Positions 42,500-53,553 of a stretch of DNA of 64,000 nt are shown here, in pieces. The DNA is taken from positions 1 to 64,000 of the forward strand of contig JAGVDM010000005.1 of NCBI GenBank assembly GCA_020058765.1. The letters are read 5' to 3'. The DNA is from Candidatus Peribacterales bacterium. GTDB taxonomy: Bacteria > Patescibacteriota > Gracilibacteria > Peribacterales > Peribacteraceae. The notes beneath the pieces are model-generated. The model was not told the origin of the DNA and did not search any database. It worked only from the letters and a program-made list of their open reading frames with translations. Position numbers and translations under genes: made by a program. Each line of letters begins with the position of its first letter. The stretch's first letter is position 1.

Positions 42500-43579
42500 A
42501 TGCCGCAACGCCCAACACCCCACAGGACACACGTAACACTTGCCGGCCTTCTTGTAGGCCTCTCTGGCGGTGTGATTGCACTGCAGATTTTCCTGCTAGG
42601 GAACATGGCGGAGCCATCGGTGCATATGGGGATTGCCAGCAGACGACTGCCACTCAAGCCACAGCTCGCAAGCCTGCTCATGGCCAGCGCAGATATGCGC
42701 ACGTCACCCGCGCAGCTTCGAGGCATTCGCATTGAGCCAGATCGAGTGGGCGGCCTGGAGATCCTGCAATCACAAAGCGTACGCCTTACCTCAGTAGGCA
42801 TCTTTGCGACCATGGAACAACAAATTGCTGCGAACTGGTCACTGTTGCTTGGCACAAGCGAGCAGGCACTGAACGGTTGTACTGGGACAAAGGCGTGTTC
42901 GTTCACTCCAAGCCCGGGCATGCAGATGCTCCAAGTGATCGCGCGTAGTGGCGGTTTCCAGGATACGTTACCCGTGCGAATTTTGAGCAGTGCGGACAAT
43001 CCGTTTTCCGATGCATTACCGAACTGGGCCTCCACATCTATCTTGGCACTACAACGATTGGGCGTGATTCAGGGGTATGACGACGGACGATACGGTGCGG
43101 ACGACTCTCTGCTACGCGGTCAGGGCATGATTTTGCTGACACGCGTACTCACGCAAGGTGGCCTGAGTACAGGGCAGAACTGCAATACCGTACTGCAAAT
43201 TCCGGCAACCCACTATGCACACAACGCCACCTGCTTGTTTGTAGAACGTGGGTGGGAACCGGATCAATGGGTGAACCCAGATGCCGTACTCACGCGCGGT
43301 GAAACTGCCGCATACATCAATCGTATTTTTGGACCGGCGCTCTTGCGCGCAATGGGATCTTCGCAGGGTGCGGTGCTCACGAACGGCCAATCTTTTACCG
43401 ACGTGCCAACAGACGACTGGTATTTCTTCGATGCAGGAGTGATGGAGATCACAGGGATCATGACCGGAAATCCCGATGGCACGTTCAGCCCAAATACAGC
43501 GCTCAATCGCGCGGAAGCTGCAGTGATCGTGGATCGTCTGCTGCAGGCCATTGAACGCCTGGGCATACAGCGTCTGTAG
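42500..43579 (+). CDS. SLH-domain surface protein
   Basis: 359 residues. An N-terminal hydrophobic helix (VTLAGLLVGLSGGVIALQIFLLG) anchors or exports it. Residues about 60-165 are an unrecognised beta-rich domain. Residues about 180-350 hold SLH repeats: NPFSDALPNWASTSILALQ with GVIQGYDDGRYGADD, a middle repeat with LTRGETAAYINR, and FTDVPTDDWYFFDAG with GNPDGTFSPNTALNRAEAAV. The start at 42500 is preferred to 42452, which lies only 2 bases after the -10 box. Its stop is 3 bases from the convergent EamA gene. Confidence 0.82.
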   Translation: MPQRPTPHRTHVTLAGLLVGLSGGVIALQIFLLGNMAEPSVHMGIASRRLPLKPQLASLLMASADMRTSPAQLRGIRIEPDRVGGLEILQSQSVRLTSVGIFATMEQQIAANWSLLLGTSEQALNGCTGTKACSFTPSPGMQMLQVIARSGGFQDTLPVRILSSADNPFSDALPNWASTSILALQRLGVIQGYDDGRYGADDSLLRGQGMILLTRVLTQGGLSTGQNCNTVLQIPATHYAHNATCLFVERGWEPDQWVNPDAVLTRGETAAYINRIFGPALLRAMGSSQGAVLTNGQSFTDVPTDDWYFFDAGVMEITGIMTGNPDGTFSPNTALNRAEAAVIVDRLLQAIERLGIQRL

Positions 43580-43582
43580 GCG

Positions 43583-44539
43583 TTACTTACCCAATGGTCC
43601 CATTTCGATGGGCCGAGACGGAACGATTCTCCATCGCGTAAGGGGAATGTTGATTGTGAAGATTCCGATCAACACAAGAGTGAGACTGAGATACTGGTAC
43701 GGCAAAATTGCTTCACCTAAAAACGCGGCAGCGAACACCACCCCCGCAACAGGCCCTGCTCCAGATATGAGCCCCGCCTCGAGCGCAGTGATGTGTCGCA
43801 ATGCACCAAAGAACAGGAAGAACGGTGCAAGTAGACCAAGCATGGGGAAACCGAACACCAATCCCATTTGCTGCGGCTGTAAGAACAAATCAAAGGATTG
43901 GGGCTCAGTAAGAAGCATCCATAGACCAATACACACTATGCTGAGCGTCGCCCGCACCAGCACTACGGAATCCAGATGACGGCACTTCACGTACTTCTTG
44001 TGCAAGATCGTCGTAAGCGCAGCGGTAACGGATGATCCTGCAAGCGCAAGTGACCACCAGTTGAATCCGGTGGATTGGATGTCTGGCCACAATAACGCTC
44101 CAACCCCGAGAAGGAGCATGCACCCACCCAGTGCGCTCGACATAGTGAAGTGTTCCTTGAGCATGAGTACAGCAAACACAACCGTAAAGAACGGGAGAAG
44201 CCCCACAAGCAGCACTGCATCGGAAGCGCGAACATGCGCGAGTGCCGTGAAGTACAGTAGCGGCGAAATTACGCCACCTACCACTGTGGTCAGCAGGATC
44301 CCTTTGATATCCTCGGCAGACATGTCCCATCTCCCCTCCTCGCCGGATTGCAGCAATTCATGCACAGCCAAGAATATTGTGACGACCAAGAGCGCCAAAA
44401 AATAGAGACTCACTGGCGTCCAATCATCTGCATACAGCAGTTTACTAAACATGGGCTGTGTATTCGAACACACTACAGACAAAAATAGTGCGAAGAGAGC
44501 CCACGAGTGCACCCGTTGTGTGTTGCGTGCTCTGAGCAC
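43583..44539 (-). CDS. EamA/DMT-family transporter
   Basis: 318 residues with ten transmembrane helices in two EamA repeats (first around WTPVSLYFLALLVV, second around LAGSSVTAALTTIL). DMT proteins export or import small metabolites. It starts at a GTG (44539) with TAGGAT 6 bases upstream. It is divergent from the polyamine operon, whose third gene encodes another EamA protein, so both may move polyamines or precursors. That is inference. Confidence 0.85.
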   Translation of the reverse strand: MLRARNTQRVHSWALFALFLSVVCSNTQPMFSKLLYADDWTPVSLYFLALLVVTIFLAVHELLQSGEEGRWDMSAEDIKGILLTTVVGGVISPLLYFTALAHVRASDAVLLVGLLPFFTVVFAVLMLKEHFTMSSALGGCMLLLGVGALLWPDIQSTGFNWWSLALAGSSVTAALTTILHKKYVKCRHLDSVVLVRATLSIVCIGLWMLLTEPQSFDLFLQPQQMGLVFGFPMLGLLAPFFLFFGALRHITALEAGLISGAGPVAGVVFAAAFLGEAILPYQYLSLTLVLIGIFTINIPLTRWRIVPSRPIEMGPLGK

Positions 44540-44614
44540 AGTGCAATCCTAGACGATCCATTCTGGAAGGAAAGCTGCATCCCACACCGCAGGAAGGAGA
44601 GTACAGAATGCTTG

Positions 44615-44633
44615 TGAATACATTTTGTATTCA
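44615..44633. promoter_or_regulatory. Inverted repeat between EamA and the polyamine operon
   Basis: TGAATACA, spacer TTT, TGTATTCA, a perfect 8-bp arm repeat placed between divergent transporter and speD-like genes. A good candidate operator. Confidence 0.5.
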
Positions 44634-44710
44634 ATTTTCAGAGAAACGCAGTCTGCGTCTGGGTTGCTGCATCATTGCATTTTTGCGTCTTTCGTAACTC
44701 TCCAGAAAAA

Positions 44711-45316
44711 ATGAACAGACAACAAACTGGTAATTCCGCTTTTGCAAGTTCACCATACTGCACACAGAATCGCGCATGCGATTCGCATCTCTATCATATG
44801 CACGGTATTCACGACTCCGACGTTCGACTTGATCACGAAATCCTGATTCTTGACGCATATCTGCGTGCTCCGCTTTCGGCGGAAAATCGAGAACAGGCGG
44901 CACAGAGTTACATTGGGAATTTGCTCAATACACTGGGCATGGAAAAGCTAGGGCCTATGCAGTTCCACGATGCCGCAGACTTGCGGGCACCAGGGTGGTC
45001 TTTCATACAACCGATCACTACCAGCCATATTGGTGTGCACTACTTTGAAAAACCCGGCCGACTGCCGCATGTTCGCATTGATGTATACAGCTGCAAAACC
45101 GTGGACTGGCGAGCGGTGGTCACTGTAACCGATGCGCATATGCAGTTTGAGCAGTGGCGCGCGACGTTCATTCACCGGGGAATAGAGAGTGCGAGGAAAA
45201 TTCATGACATTCATGGCTCCGGCGCTGTAGTCACGAGCATCGATATCGTGCAAGATGATCTGCCTGCACTCTCCGCAACTCCTGCAGAGCCGGCAATAGT
45301 GCACGCACAGGAGTAG
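44711..45316 (+). CDS. SpeD-family pyruvoyl decarboxylase homologue
   Basis: 201 residues. The stretch ITTSHIGVHYFE with the processing Ser105-His106, then HVRIDVYSCKTVDWRA with Cys128, matches the core of S-adenosylmethionine decarboxylase, which self-cleaves at the Ser to make a pyruvoyl group. SpeD homologues in many CPR bacteria act instead on arginine or ornithine, so the substrate is open. The start at 44711 is a choice; 44675 and 44798 are alternatives. The next gene, 14 bases downstream, encodes a deoxyhypusine-synthase-family enzyme, and an EamA gene abuts that. Confidence 0.75.
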   Translation: MNRQQTGNSAFASSPYCTQNRACDSHLYHMHGIHDSDVRLDHEILILDAYLRAPLSAENREQAAQSYIGNLLNTLGMEKLGPMQFHDAADLRAPGWSFIQPITTSHIGVHYFEKPGRLPHVRIDVYSCKTVDWRAVVTVTDAHMQFEQWRATFIHRGIESARKIHDIHGSGAVVTSIDIVQDDLPALSATPAEPAIVHAQE

Positions 45317-45330
45317 TTTTCGCCGCATCC

Positions 45331-46446
45331 ATGTCTCTCCCCCAGTCCAAATATCTTCGGCAGACAATCGAACACATTGACCCTACAGCGTTTGATGCAG
45401 TGCCAGTTGTGGAGGCGATGTCGAAGATGGCCTTCCAAGCACGAAACCTCGCACGTGGATGTCAGATTGTCGATACCATGGTGCAGGAACGTGACTGCAC
45501 GGTAATCCTCTGCCTTGCGGGCTCCCTGATCAGTGCCGGTCTCAAGAAGACACTGCTCACACTTGTGGAAACAAACAGTGTCGACTGCATTGTGTCTACA
45601 GGGGCGAACATGGTGGACATGGACTTCTTTGAAGGGCTGGGATTCCGCCACTACATTGGCGACCCTGATGCGGATGATGAACAGCTGCAACAATTAGGAA
45701 TCGACCGCATCTACGACACGTTCATTTCGGAACACGAGCTGCGTGTGTGCGATGCCACGATCAGCCTGGTTGCCGATCGCCTGCCTCCGAGGCCACACTC
45801 TTCCCGTGAATTCATGGCGGCATTGGGTGCCTACTTGGAGGAACAGAACCTCGGGCAGGATTCGTTGCTGCGTACCTGCTATGCAAAGCAAGTACCGATC
45901 TTCGTGCCATCACTCTCGGACTGCAGTGCGGGCTTCGGCCTCACATTCCACCAGCAGCACTCGCCCAAGGGGTACGTGAGCCACGACTCCGTTCGTGATT
46001 TTTCTGAGCTCACACGCATCGTGTCTTCATCGGGCTCTTCGGGCATGCTCATTATTGGCGGAGGCGTTCCCAAGAACTTCACTGCAGATACCGTGGTATG
46101 TGCAGATGTACTCGGCATGCCAGCAAAGATGCACAAGTACGCAGTACAGATCACCGTGGCTGATGAACGCGATGGTGCACTCTCCGGCTCCACACTCCGA
46201 GAGGCACACTCCTGGGGCAAGATCGAATCGGGTGCCGAACAGATGATCTTTGCCGAAGCCACACTCGCACTGCCCAACTTAGCGAGCTATGTGTATCACA
46301 AGAAGCACTGGCAGGCGCGGGCTGAAAAGCGCTGGAACAAGATCTTCTCGCCAGTTGCACTCCTCCCCGAAAAAACAGGCTCCGCAGGGGCACAAGAGCT
46401 TTCGAAGGCTCGCGCCGCCCTCGCCGTTCCTGTAGCGTCAAAGTAG
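45331..46446 (+). CDS. Deoxyhypusine-synthase-family protein (likely homospermidine synthase)
   Basis: 371 residues with the NAD-binding fold of the DHS family: TVILCLAGSLISAGLKKTL, IVSTGANMVDMDFFE and IIGGGVPKNF. Lys297 in REAHSWGKI matches the catalytic Lys that forms the imine intermediate. Bacteria lack hypusine-modified eIF5A, so family members here usually make homospermidine or related polyamines from spermidine and putrescine. Directly downstream of the SpeD homologue and 0 bases before an EamA gene, it is the central enzyme of a small polyamine operon. Confidence 0.88.
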   Translation: MSLPQSKYLRQTIEHIDPTAFDAVPVVEAMSKMAFQARNLARGCQIVDTMVQERDCTVILCLAGSLISAGLKKTLLTLVETNSVDCIVSTGANMVDMDFFEGLGFRHYIGDPDADDEQLQQLGIDRIYDTFISEHELRVCDATISLVADRLPPRPHSSREFMAALGAYLEEQNLGQDSLLRTCYAKQVPIFVPSLSDCSAGFGLTFHQQHSPKGYVSHDSVRDFSELTRIVSSSGSSGMLIIGGGVPKNFTADTVVCADVLGMPAKMHKYAVQITVADERDGALSGSTLREAHSWGKIESGAEQMIFAEATLALPNLASYVYHKKHWQARAEKRWNKIFSPVALLPEKTGSAGAQELSKARAALAVPVASK

Positions 46447-47337
46447 ATGTGGCTTCTCTTTGCACTCCTCACTCCCCTGTTCTTCGCCGTTGTACACGTC
46501 GTCGATGCGTACTGCGTTGAGGACGTATTTGACCAGCCGTGGATGGGATTTGTAACAAGTGCTCTTGCTTCCGCAGTGCTGTGCATACCACTGAGCGCTC
46601 TTTTGTTGCTAAGCGAATGGCAAACACCATCACTCGAAATAACGCTGATGGCATTAGGCGCCGGATGTCTCATCCAATTGAGCCAGCTTCTGTACTTCCA
46701 AGCACTCAAATATACAGAAGCCGGCATTGTGGCTGCATACTGGAACATGGTGCCAATGCTTGTGGTGCTGCTCAGCTTCCTGCTCTTGCATGAGCGCTTG
46801 GATACAAATGAATATGCGGGCATCGCGTTGTTGATTGTGGCATCGATCGCCTTCTGCGCACTCGATACTAATTTGGAGATGCGCGGCAGGTCATTCGCAC
46901 TCATGGCAGCGGCTGCTGCACTACAAGCCGCAATGTTCTTGATGGAAGACGTCGTATTCGCTGGAACGTCGTATGCATCGGGGTTTTTGCTCATCACACT
47001 TGGCTTGGTTCTTACGGGTCTCGCACCAATGCTCCTACGCTCTCCGCGGAGAGCATTTGTCGCCAATCTTCCCCGGCTTACACCCGCTGTGGGAATACTG
47101 ATCGGCATAGAAGTGATCAATCTCCTCGCACTTGCGTCATCGCAGCGCGCGGTGGATTTGGGTACGCCGTCGCTCGTGGCTGCAGTGGAAACCACAATCC
47201 CTGCCTACACATTCATGCTCTCGATTGCGATGCTCTCGCTCCTCCCAATGTTCGGTGACACTGATTCACGAAAGCATTTGCCAAAGAAGCTCGGCTTGGT
47301 GGGTCTGATGAGCGCCGGAGTGTTTATGCTCGCTTAG
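46447..47337 (+). CDS. EamA/DMT-family transporter of the polyamine operon
   Basis: 296 residues with ten transmembrane helices and two EamA repeats (GAGCLIQLSQLLYFQALKYT, and the second from LALMAAAAAL). Its ATG follows the DHS stop with no gap, so translation is coupled. Context suggests it exports or imports a polyamine or its precursor. It overlaps the convergent sensor kinase gene by 4 bases. Confidence 0.85.
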   Translation: MWLLFALLTPLFFAVVHVVDAYCVEDVFDQPWMGFVTSALASAVLCIPLSALLLLSEWQTPSLEITLMALGAGCLIQLSQLLYFQALKYTEAGIVAAYWNMVPMLVVLLSFLLLHERLDTNEYAGIALLIVASIAFCALDTNLEMRGRSFALMAAAAALQAAMFLMEDVVFAGTSYASGFLLITLGLVLTGLAPMLLRSPRRAFVANLPRLTPAVGILIGIEVINLLALASSQRAVDLGTPSLVAAVETTIPAYTFMLSIAMLSLLPMFGDTDSRKHLPKKLGLVGLMSAGVFMLA

Positions 47338-48803
47338 GCCTTCTTGTCTGCTTCGAAGACGAGCGGCAATTCCACGGTGAATGTGGTGCCTTTTCCTTCT
47401 GCACTTTCAAAGCCAATGGAACCGCTCTGGCTCTCCACGGCACCCTTGGCGACATACAGACCAAACCCGTTCCCCTCAATGGTGTTGCGGACGTTGGTTG
47501 CACGGAACAGCTTGCCGAAGATCTTGTCTTGATCCTCTTTAGGAATACCGCAGCCACTATCTTTCACTACGTAGTGCAAACGATCATGTGATGGCTGCGT
47601 AATGGTGAGTGTAACCTTGCCGCCCTTTGGTGTGTATTTCACGGCATTCGTCAGCAAGTTTTCGAGTGTCATACGCATGAGGCGACGATCGAGCATTGCC
47701 GTAGGCAGAACCTTGGGGCGATGGATATCGAATATGACACCCTTCTCTTTGGCTTGGGTAAGAATGCCCGTACACACTTCCTCGAAGAACGTATCAAGCG
47801 CAAGTGGCGCCCTGTCTACCTTCATACGACCGAGCTGAATGCGAGATACATCCAAAATCATGCTCACGAGGTCTGCAAGATCCTTGGATGAACGCTGCAT
47901 AGTTTCTAGTTCCTTCGTTTGTTCCTCATTCAGCTTGCCCGCATCACCGTCGAGCAGCATTTCGATATACCACTTCATGGAAGAAATTGGTGTCGCAAGC
48001 TGGTGGCTAACCATGCTGAGCAGTTCGTCCTTCTGGCGATCCAACTCCTCCATGAGGCGCACCTGTTCATGCTGATAACGGAACACCACCATAGTGAGCA
48101 GTGTGAGCAGCAGAATGAGTGCGATAATGAACAACATGAATGGCAACAGTGTGGCCTGCGTACGCACAACGAAGTCATCCACAAGCACATCGACACCGAT
48201 CACTGCGACCGCATCACCCTCGCTGTTATAGATTGGTGAATAGGCAGCCATCACGAGGCCCCACTGATCCGGAATGAGCTCACGGTCAACAGCGGGATGG
48301 TAGAACGCTTCATCGCGTAGCACAGGGTAGTCATCCACCGGGTATGGATCGCCGAGGAGCGGAACAACTTCTGTCTCGGACAGAATGCCATCTCCATCGA
48401 TATCTAGCTCCTCAACAGGAGTGAGGGTGTCTGTATCCGCAATGAACTCAAACACAGACGGATCATCTGTACGGCGCATAAGGTACACAAACTGGATATC
48501 CGCATTGGTATCGCGAATGCGACTCAATCGATCGACCAATCGTGTATAGGACGTCCTGCGCATATCCGCAGGAACTTGGAATGTCTCGAGCTCATCTCCA
48601 TCGAACTGCGTCGCAGCCGTGCTGGCGATTGCAATCAATCGCTCCTGTAAACGCTCCGTAAGCAGGAATTGCGTGTAGTTATAGAGCACATACGTCATGG
48701 TGTTCCCTAACACCGCACAAGCCACCAATACCGCAATCACTTTGCGATTGGCACAGAGCGCATCTATCAGGAGCCGGAGGCCGAATGCGGGTTTCTTGGC
48801 CAT
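47334..48803 (-). CDS. Sensor histidine kinase with an EF-hand in its outer domain
   Basis: 489 residues. Two membrane helices (about 20-45 and 215-240) flank an outer sensor domain of about 170 residues. Inside it, residues 134-145 read DIDGDGILSETE, a complete 12-residue EF-hand calcium loop. The cytoplasmic part has the phosphoacceptor VSHQLATPISSMKW and the ATPase boxes NLLTNAVKYTPKGG, VKDSGCGIPKED and GNGFGLYV. No response regulator is adjacent. TACAAT (minus strand, 48810-48815) 6 bases upstream fixes the start at 48803. Calcium sensing is inferred from the loop. Confidence 0.9.
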   Translation of the reverse strand: MAKKPAFGLRLLIDALCANRKVIAVLVACAVLGNTMTYVLYNYTQFLLTERLQERLIAIASTAATQFDGDELETFQVPADMRRTSYTRLVDRLSRIRDTNADIQFVYLMRRTDDPSVFEFIADTDTLTPVEELDIDGDGILSETEVVPLLGDPYPVDDYPVLRDEAFYHPAVDRELIPDQWGLVMAAYSPIYNSEGDAVAVIGVDVLVDDFVVRTQATLLPFMLFIIALILLLTLLTMVVFRYQHEQVRLMEELDRQKDELLSMVSHQLATPISSMKWYIEMLLDGDAGKLNEEQTKELETMQRSSKDLADLVSMILDVSRIQLGRMKVDRAPLALDTFFEEVCTGILTQAKEKGVIFDIHRPKVLPTAMLDRRLMRMTLENLLTNAVKYTPKGGKVTLTITQPSHDRLHYVVKDSGCGIPKEDQDKIFGKLFRATNVRNTIEGNGFGLYVAKGAVESQSGSIGFESAEGKGTTFTVELPLVFEADKKA

Positions 48804-48853
48804 CCAGATATTGTACCACATTTCTGAGCCGATTGGCACCCGAATATACCCTT

Positions 48854-49690
48854 CTAGAGGCTAGGAATCGCCCCCTCCAGCTCCGCTAAAGTGATGCAGT
48901 CGAGAGAGACCGTGACCCCATCTTCTTCTGCATGCCAATGCGCATTGAATATGGCTTGTTGCTGAGCAGCAAGATGCGGAAACCGCAGTAAGCAGGCACG
49001 TTCATCCTCATAGGAAAAACACCCCAATACGCCCCCTGCTATCAGTTGCTCAAAAGGAATCGGGTGCAATGCTGGTGCACAGAGCTTTGTGGAGCGTTCC
49101 TCGAACACGTCGCGTGAGCAGTAGCGCCGACCCAGGGGTGTATCATGCGCAATCACACGATATGCAACCTTGCGTCGACGTCTGGCCAGCGTGAACCGCT
49201 GACGGATATCGCACAGTGGATCGTCCTCTTCTTTGCAGAAGAGAGGCAAAAAGACATCTATGCTGCCATCTGCAGCATCCAGAATCTGCCAGTACGCTCG
49301 CTCTATTCCCGTACGTCCCTCAAAGTATTCCACAGATGGACGACGGAGCTCCCTCTCTACGGTTGAGAGGAAATTGCAGACATCATCTTCGCGACGTTTG
49401 AGGAGACCAAGGGTTTCGGCCGTATGCTCTCGCAACCAGCGCAGGATGCCATCTGGTGAGGCGAGCACGTACTTTGGGCTGCCGTTCACGGATTCTCTGC
49501 GAAGGATGCATTTGCCGATCAGCTTCTTGGTGGCCTGATCCAGCACGCCAGTGCTCTTGCCCGTTTTCGCCGCAAGCTCGCGCAGCGTAAAGGCACAGCC
49601 ATCGAGCACGTGACGGAGTACAAGGAGCTCCGTGGTTGTGCACCCCGCATTGAGCAGGTGATTTTCGATACTGGAGGGAAGAAAGCCCAT
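48854..49690 (-). CDS. TrmB-like transcriptional regulator
   Basis: 278 residues. The N-terminus is a winged helix-turn-helix (TTTELLVLRHVLDGCAFTLR, then GKSTGVLDQATKKLIGKCIL). A coiled linker and a domain with SVEYFEGRTGIERAYWQIL follow, as in TrmB-like regulators whose C-terminal half is PLD-like. The effector is unknown. It lies 51 bases upstream of the sensor kinase gene on the same strand and could control it. The start MGFLPSS at 49690 is preferred over 49735. Confidence 0.7.
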   Translation of the reverse strand: MGFLPSSIENHLLNAGCTTTELLVLRHVLDGCAFTLRELAAKTGKSTGVLDQATKKLIGKCILRRESVNGSPKYVLASPDGILRWLREHTAETLGLLKRREDDVCNFLSTVERELRRPSVEYFEGRTGIERAYWQILDAADGSIDVFLPLFCKEEDDPLCDIRQRFTLARRRRKVAYRVIAHDTPLGRRYCSRDVFEERSTKLCAPALHPIPFEQLIAGGVLGCFSYEDERACLLRFPHLAAQQQAIFNAHWHAEEDGVTVSLDCITLAELEGAIPSL

Positions 49691-49811
49691 GCAAACGTGC
49701 ACGCTACAATCTTTTGAATAGAATGTAAAGTACACTAGACATTTTCATGTACTGTCCCCCCTCTTCTCGGCAATCTGGAATGGCACGTTTTCTGTGCAGA
49801 AATTACGATTA

Positions 49812-49825
49812 GCTCTATATAGAGC
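49812..49825. repeat. Perfect 14-bp palindrome GCTCTATATAGAGC
   Basis: It lies between the pilT stop and the TrmB-like gene start. It could be a weak terminator of pilT or an operator for the TrmB-like protein. Confidence 0.35.
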
Positions 49826-49861
49826 CAAAATTTCCGTTTCTCGGCATACAAGAACCCCTAC

Positions 49862-50908
49862 CTACTTTCGCCCGAGCGAGGTCAGAACAGCATCCAGCGT
49901 TTCGTCGGTGATGCGCTTTTCCTTGTGGAGGCGCTTTGCGTCGGCTTCGAAGGTAGTCATGTTGTCTTTGGCGCCAGTCTGGAGGACTGTTTTGATTTCC
50001 GGTGTGTGATTTTCGCGAATAAGGTGGGCTACTGCTGCATTGTTCACGAGGATCTCGCGAATAGCGATGAGGCCACCTTCCGCAGCGGGAATAAGGCGCT
50101 GTGCAATAATAGCTCGCAGTGACAGGGAGAGCTGACTACGTACCTGCGCCTGCTGATGCGGCGGGAATACATCTACAATACGATCAATAGTCTGCATGGC
50201 ATTGGGCGTGTGCAACGTACCAAAGACGAGGTGACCCGTTTCGGCGAGCGTGAGAGTTGCACCAATTGTTTCAAGATCGCGCATTTCGCCCACCATAACC
50301 ACATCGGGATCTTGGCGAAGAACCCGGCGCATGGCCTCACCGAACGAATCGAAGTCTGTGCCTGCCTGACGCTGGCGGACTATACCGCCACCATCGCGCG
50401 GGAAGAGGAACTCCACAGGGTCTTCAAGAGTAATGATGTTTGCCGGACGACTGGTGCGAATAGCATTGATCATTGCGGCCATAGACGTGGACTTTCCCAC
50501 GCCGGCAGGACCAGTGAAGAGGATCAAACCATCATTGAGCGAAAGAAATGGTTCCACCTGCCCCACCAAACCTGCCTGCTCGAGTGAGGGAATGTTCTGT
50601 GGGATAAGGCGTGCAGCCAGACTCGGTACACCTCGCTCAAAGTGACAGTTCACACGGAGGCGAAGTGTGTCCGTAACGGTGTAGGACACGTCGACCTCGC
50701 GCAGCTTCTCGAACTCCTTCATACGTGCCTCTCCGAGGATCGTTTTGATTACTTTGCGTACATCCGCCTCGGACACGACGCCTTTGCTCACTGGCGTGAG
50801 CGTATCGGCAATGCGGAAGGTAACAGGAACACCGACGGCAATGTGCACATCGGATGCACCCATCTCCGCGGCTTTCTGAAAAATGGCTTTGGGTTGAATT
50901 GGAGTCAT
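49862..50908 (-). CDS. pilT: PilT-like type IV pilus retraction ATPase
   Basis: 348 residues. The N-terminus GASDVHIAVG is the usual PilT opening. FTGPAGVGKSTSM is Walker A, LEDPVEF the Asp box, VMVGEMRD Walker B and FGTLHTPNA the His box. It powers pilus retraction in type IV pilus systems. No pilin or other pil gene is in the window. TAGAAT (minus, 50915-50920) 6 bases upstream fixes the start. A chorismate mutase-like gene lies 40 bases upstream on the same strand. Confidence 0.95.
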   Translation of the reverse strand: MTPIQPKAIFQKAAEMGASDVHIAVGVPVTFRIADTLTPVSKGVVSEADVRKVIKTILGEARMKEFEKLREVDVSYTVTDTLRLRVNCHFERGVPSLAARLIPQNIPSLEQAGLVGQVEPFLSLNDGLILFTGPAGVGKSTSMAAMINAIRTSRPANIITLEDPVEFLFPRDGGGIVRQRQAGTDFDSFGEAMRRVLRQDPDVVMVGEMRDLETIGATLTLAETGHLVFGTLHTPNAMQTIDRIVDVFPPHQQAQVRSQLSLSLRAIIAQRLIPAAEGGLIAIREILVNNAAVAHLIRENHTPEIKTVLQTGAKDNMTTFEADAKRLHKEKRITDETLDAVLTSLGRK

Positions 50909-50948
50909 CGAACTATTCTAGCCCAAAATGACGGAAACCGCAACGGAT

Positions 50949-51185
50949 CTACTCCTCGTTGCGCTTCTTGCAGAGCGCCAAAACAGAACGGACGACCTTT
51001 TCCATCGCTTCGGCGTCCATATCCATCTCTTCACCTTCCACGACCCACAAGTCGAGTGATTCGGTTTCATCTTCACGATCTCCGGCTTCTCTCGCCTCTG
51101 CAACAACACGTACCCGCTCCTTCAGAAGCTTGAGGAGTTGGTGATCAATGCGGCCGAGGAGTTCTTGATAATCAGTATCAGTCAT
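50949..51185 (-). CDS. Chorismate mutase type II-like protein
   Basis: 78 residues. LLGRIDHQLLKLLKERVRVVAEA has the arginine and helix pattern of the AroQ chorismate mutase fold, which turns chorismate into prephenate. At 78 residues it covers helices 1-3 only roughly, and Lys/Glu active-site partners are not all clear, so activity is uncertain. No other aromatic amino acid genes are nearby. Confidence 0.6.
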   Translation of the reverse strand: MTDTDYQELLGRIDHQLLKLLKERVRVVAEAREAGDREDETESLDLWVVEGEEMDMDAEAMEKVVRSVLALCKKRNEE

Positions 51186-51298
51186 CGCGGCGTATCTTCA
51201 CCGCGTTATTGAGGATATTGCAATTGACCGAATACAAACATGTGCTCTGCGGCCACTATCCCCTTCCGGCATCGACGACGAGTGACTTGTCGCGATAG

Positions 51299-53440
<2,142 letters not shown>

Positions 53441-53553
53441 ATATCACAGAAAACCCGGATACGGCACTTTTTTTCGGCATGTGAGTCCACTCCTCATCCT
53501 TGCATCAGGAAGCCAGAGTGCAATACTCGTCCTCGATTTCTTCCCCATTTTCC

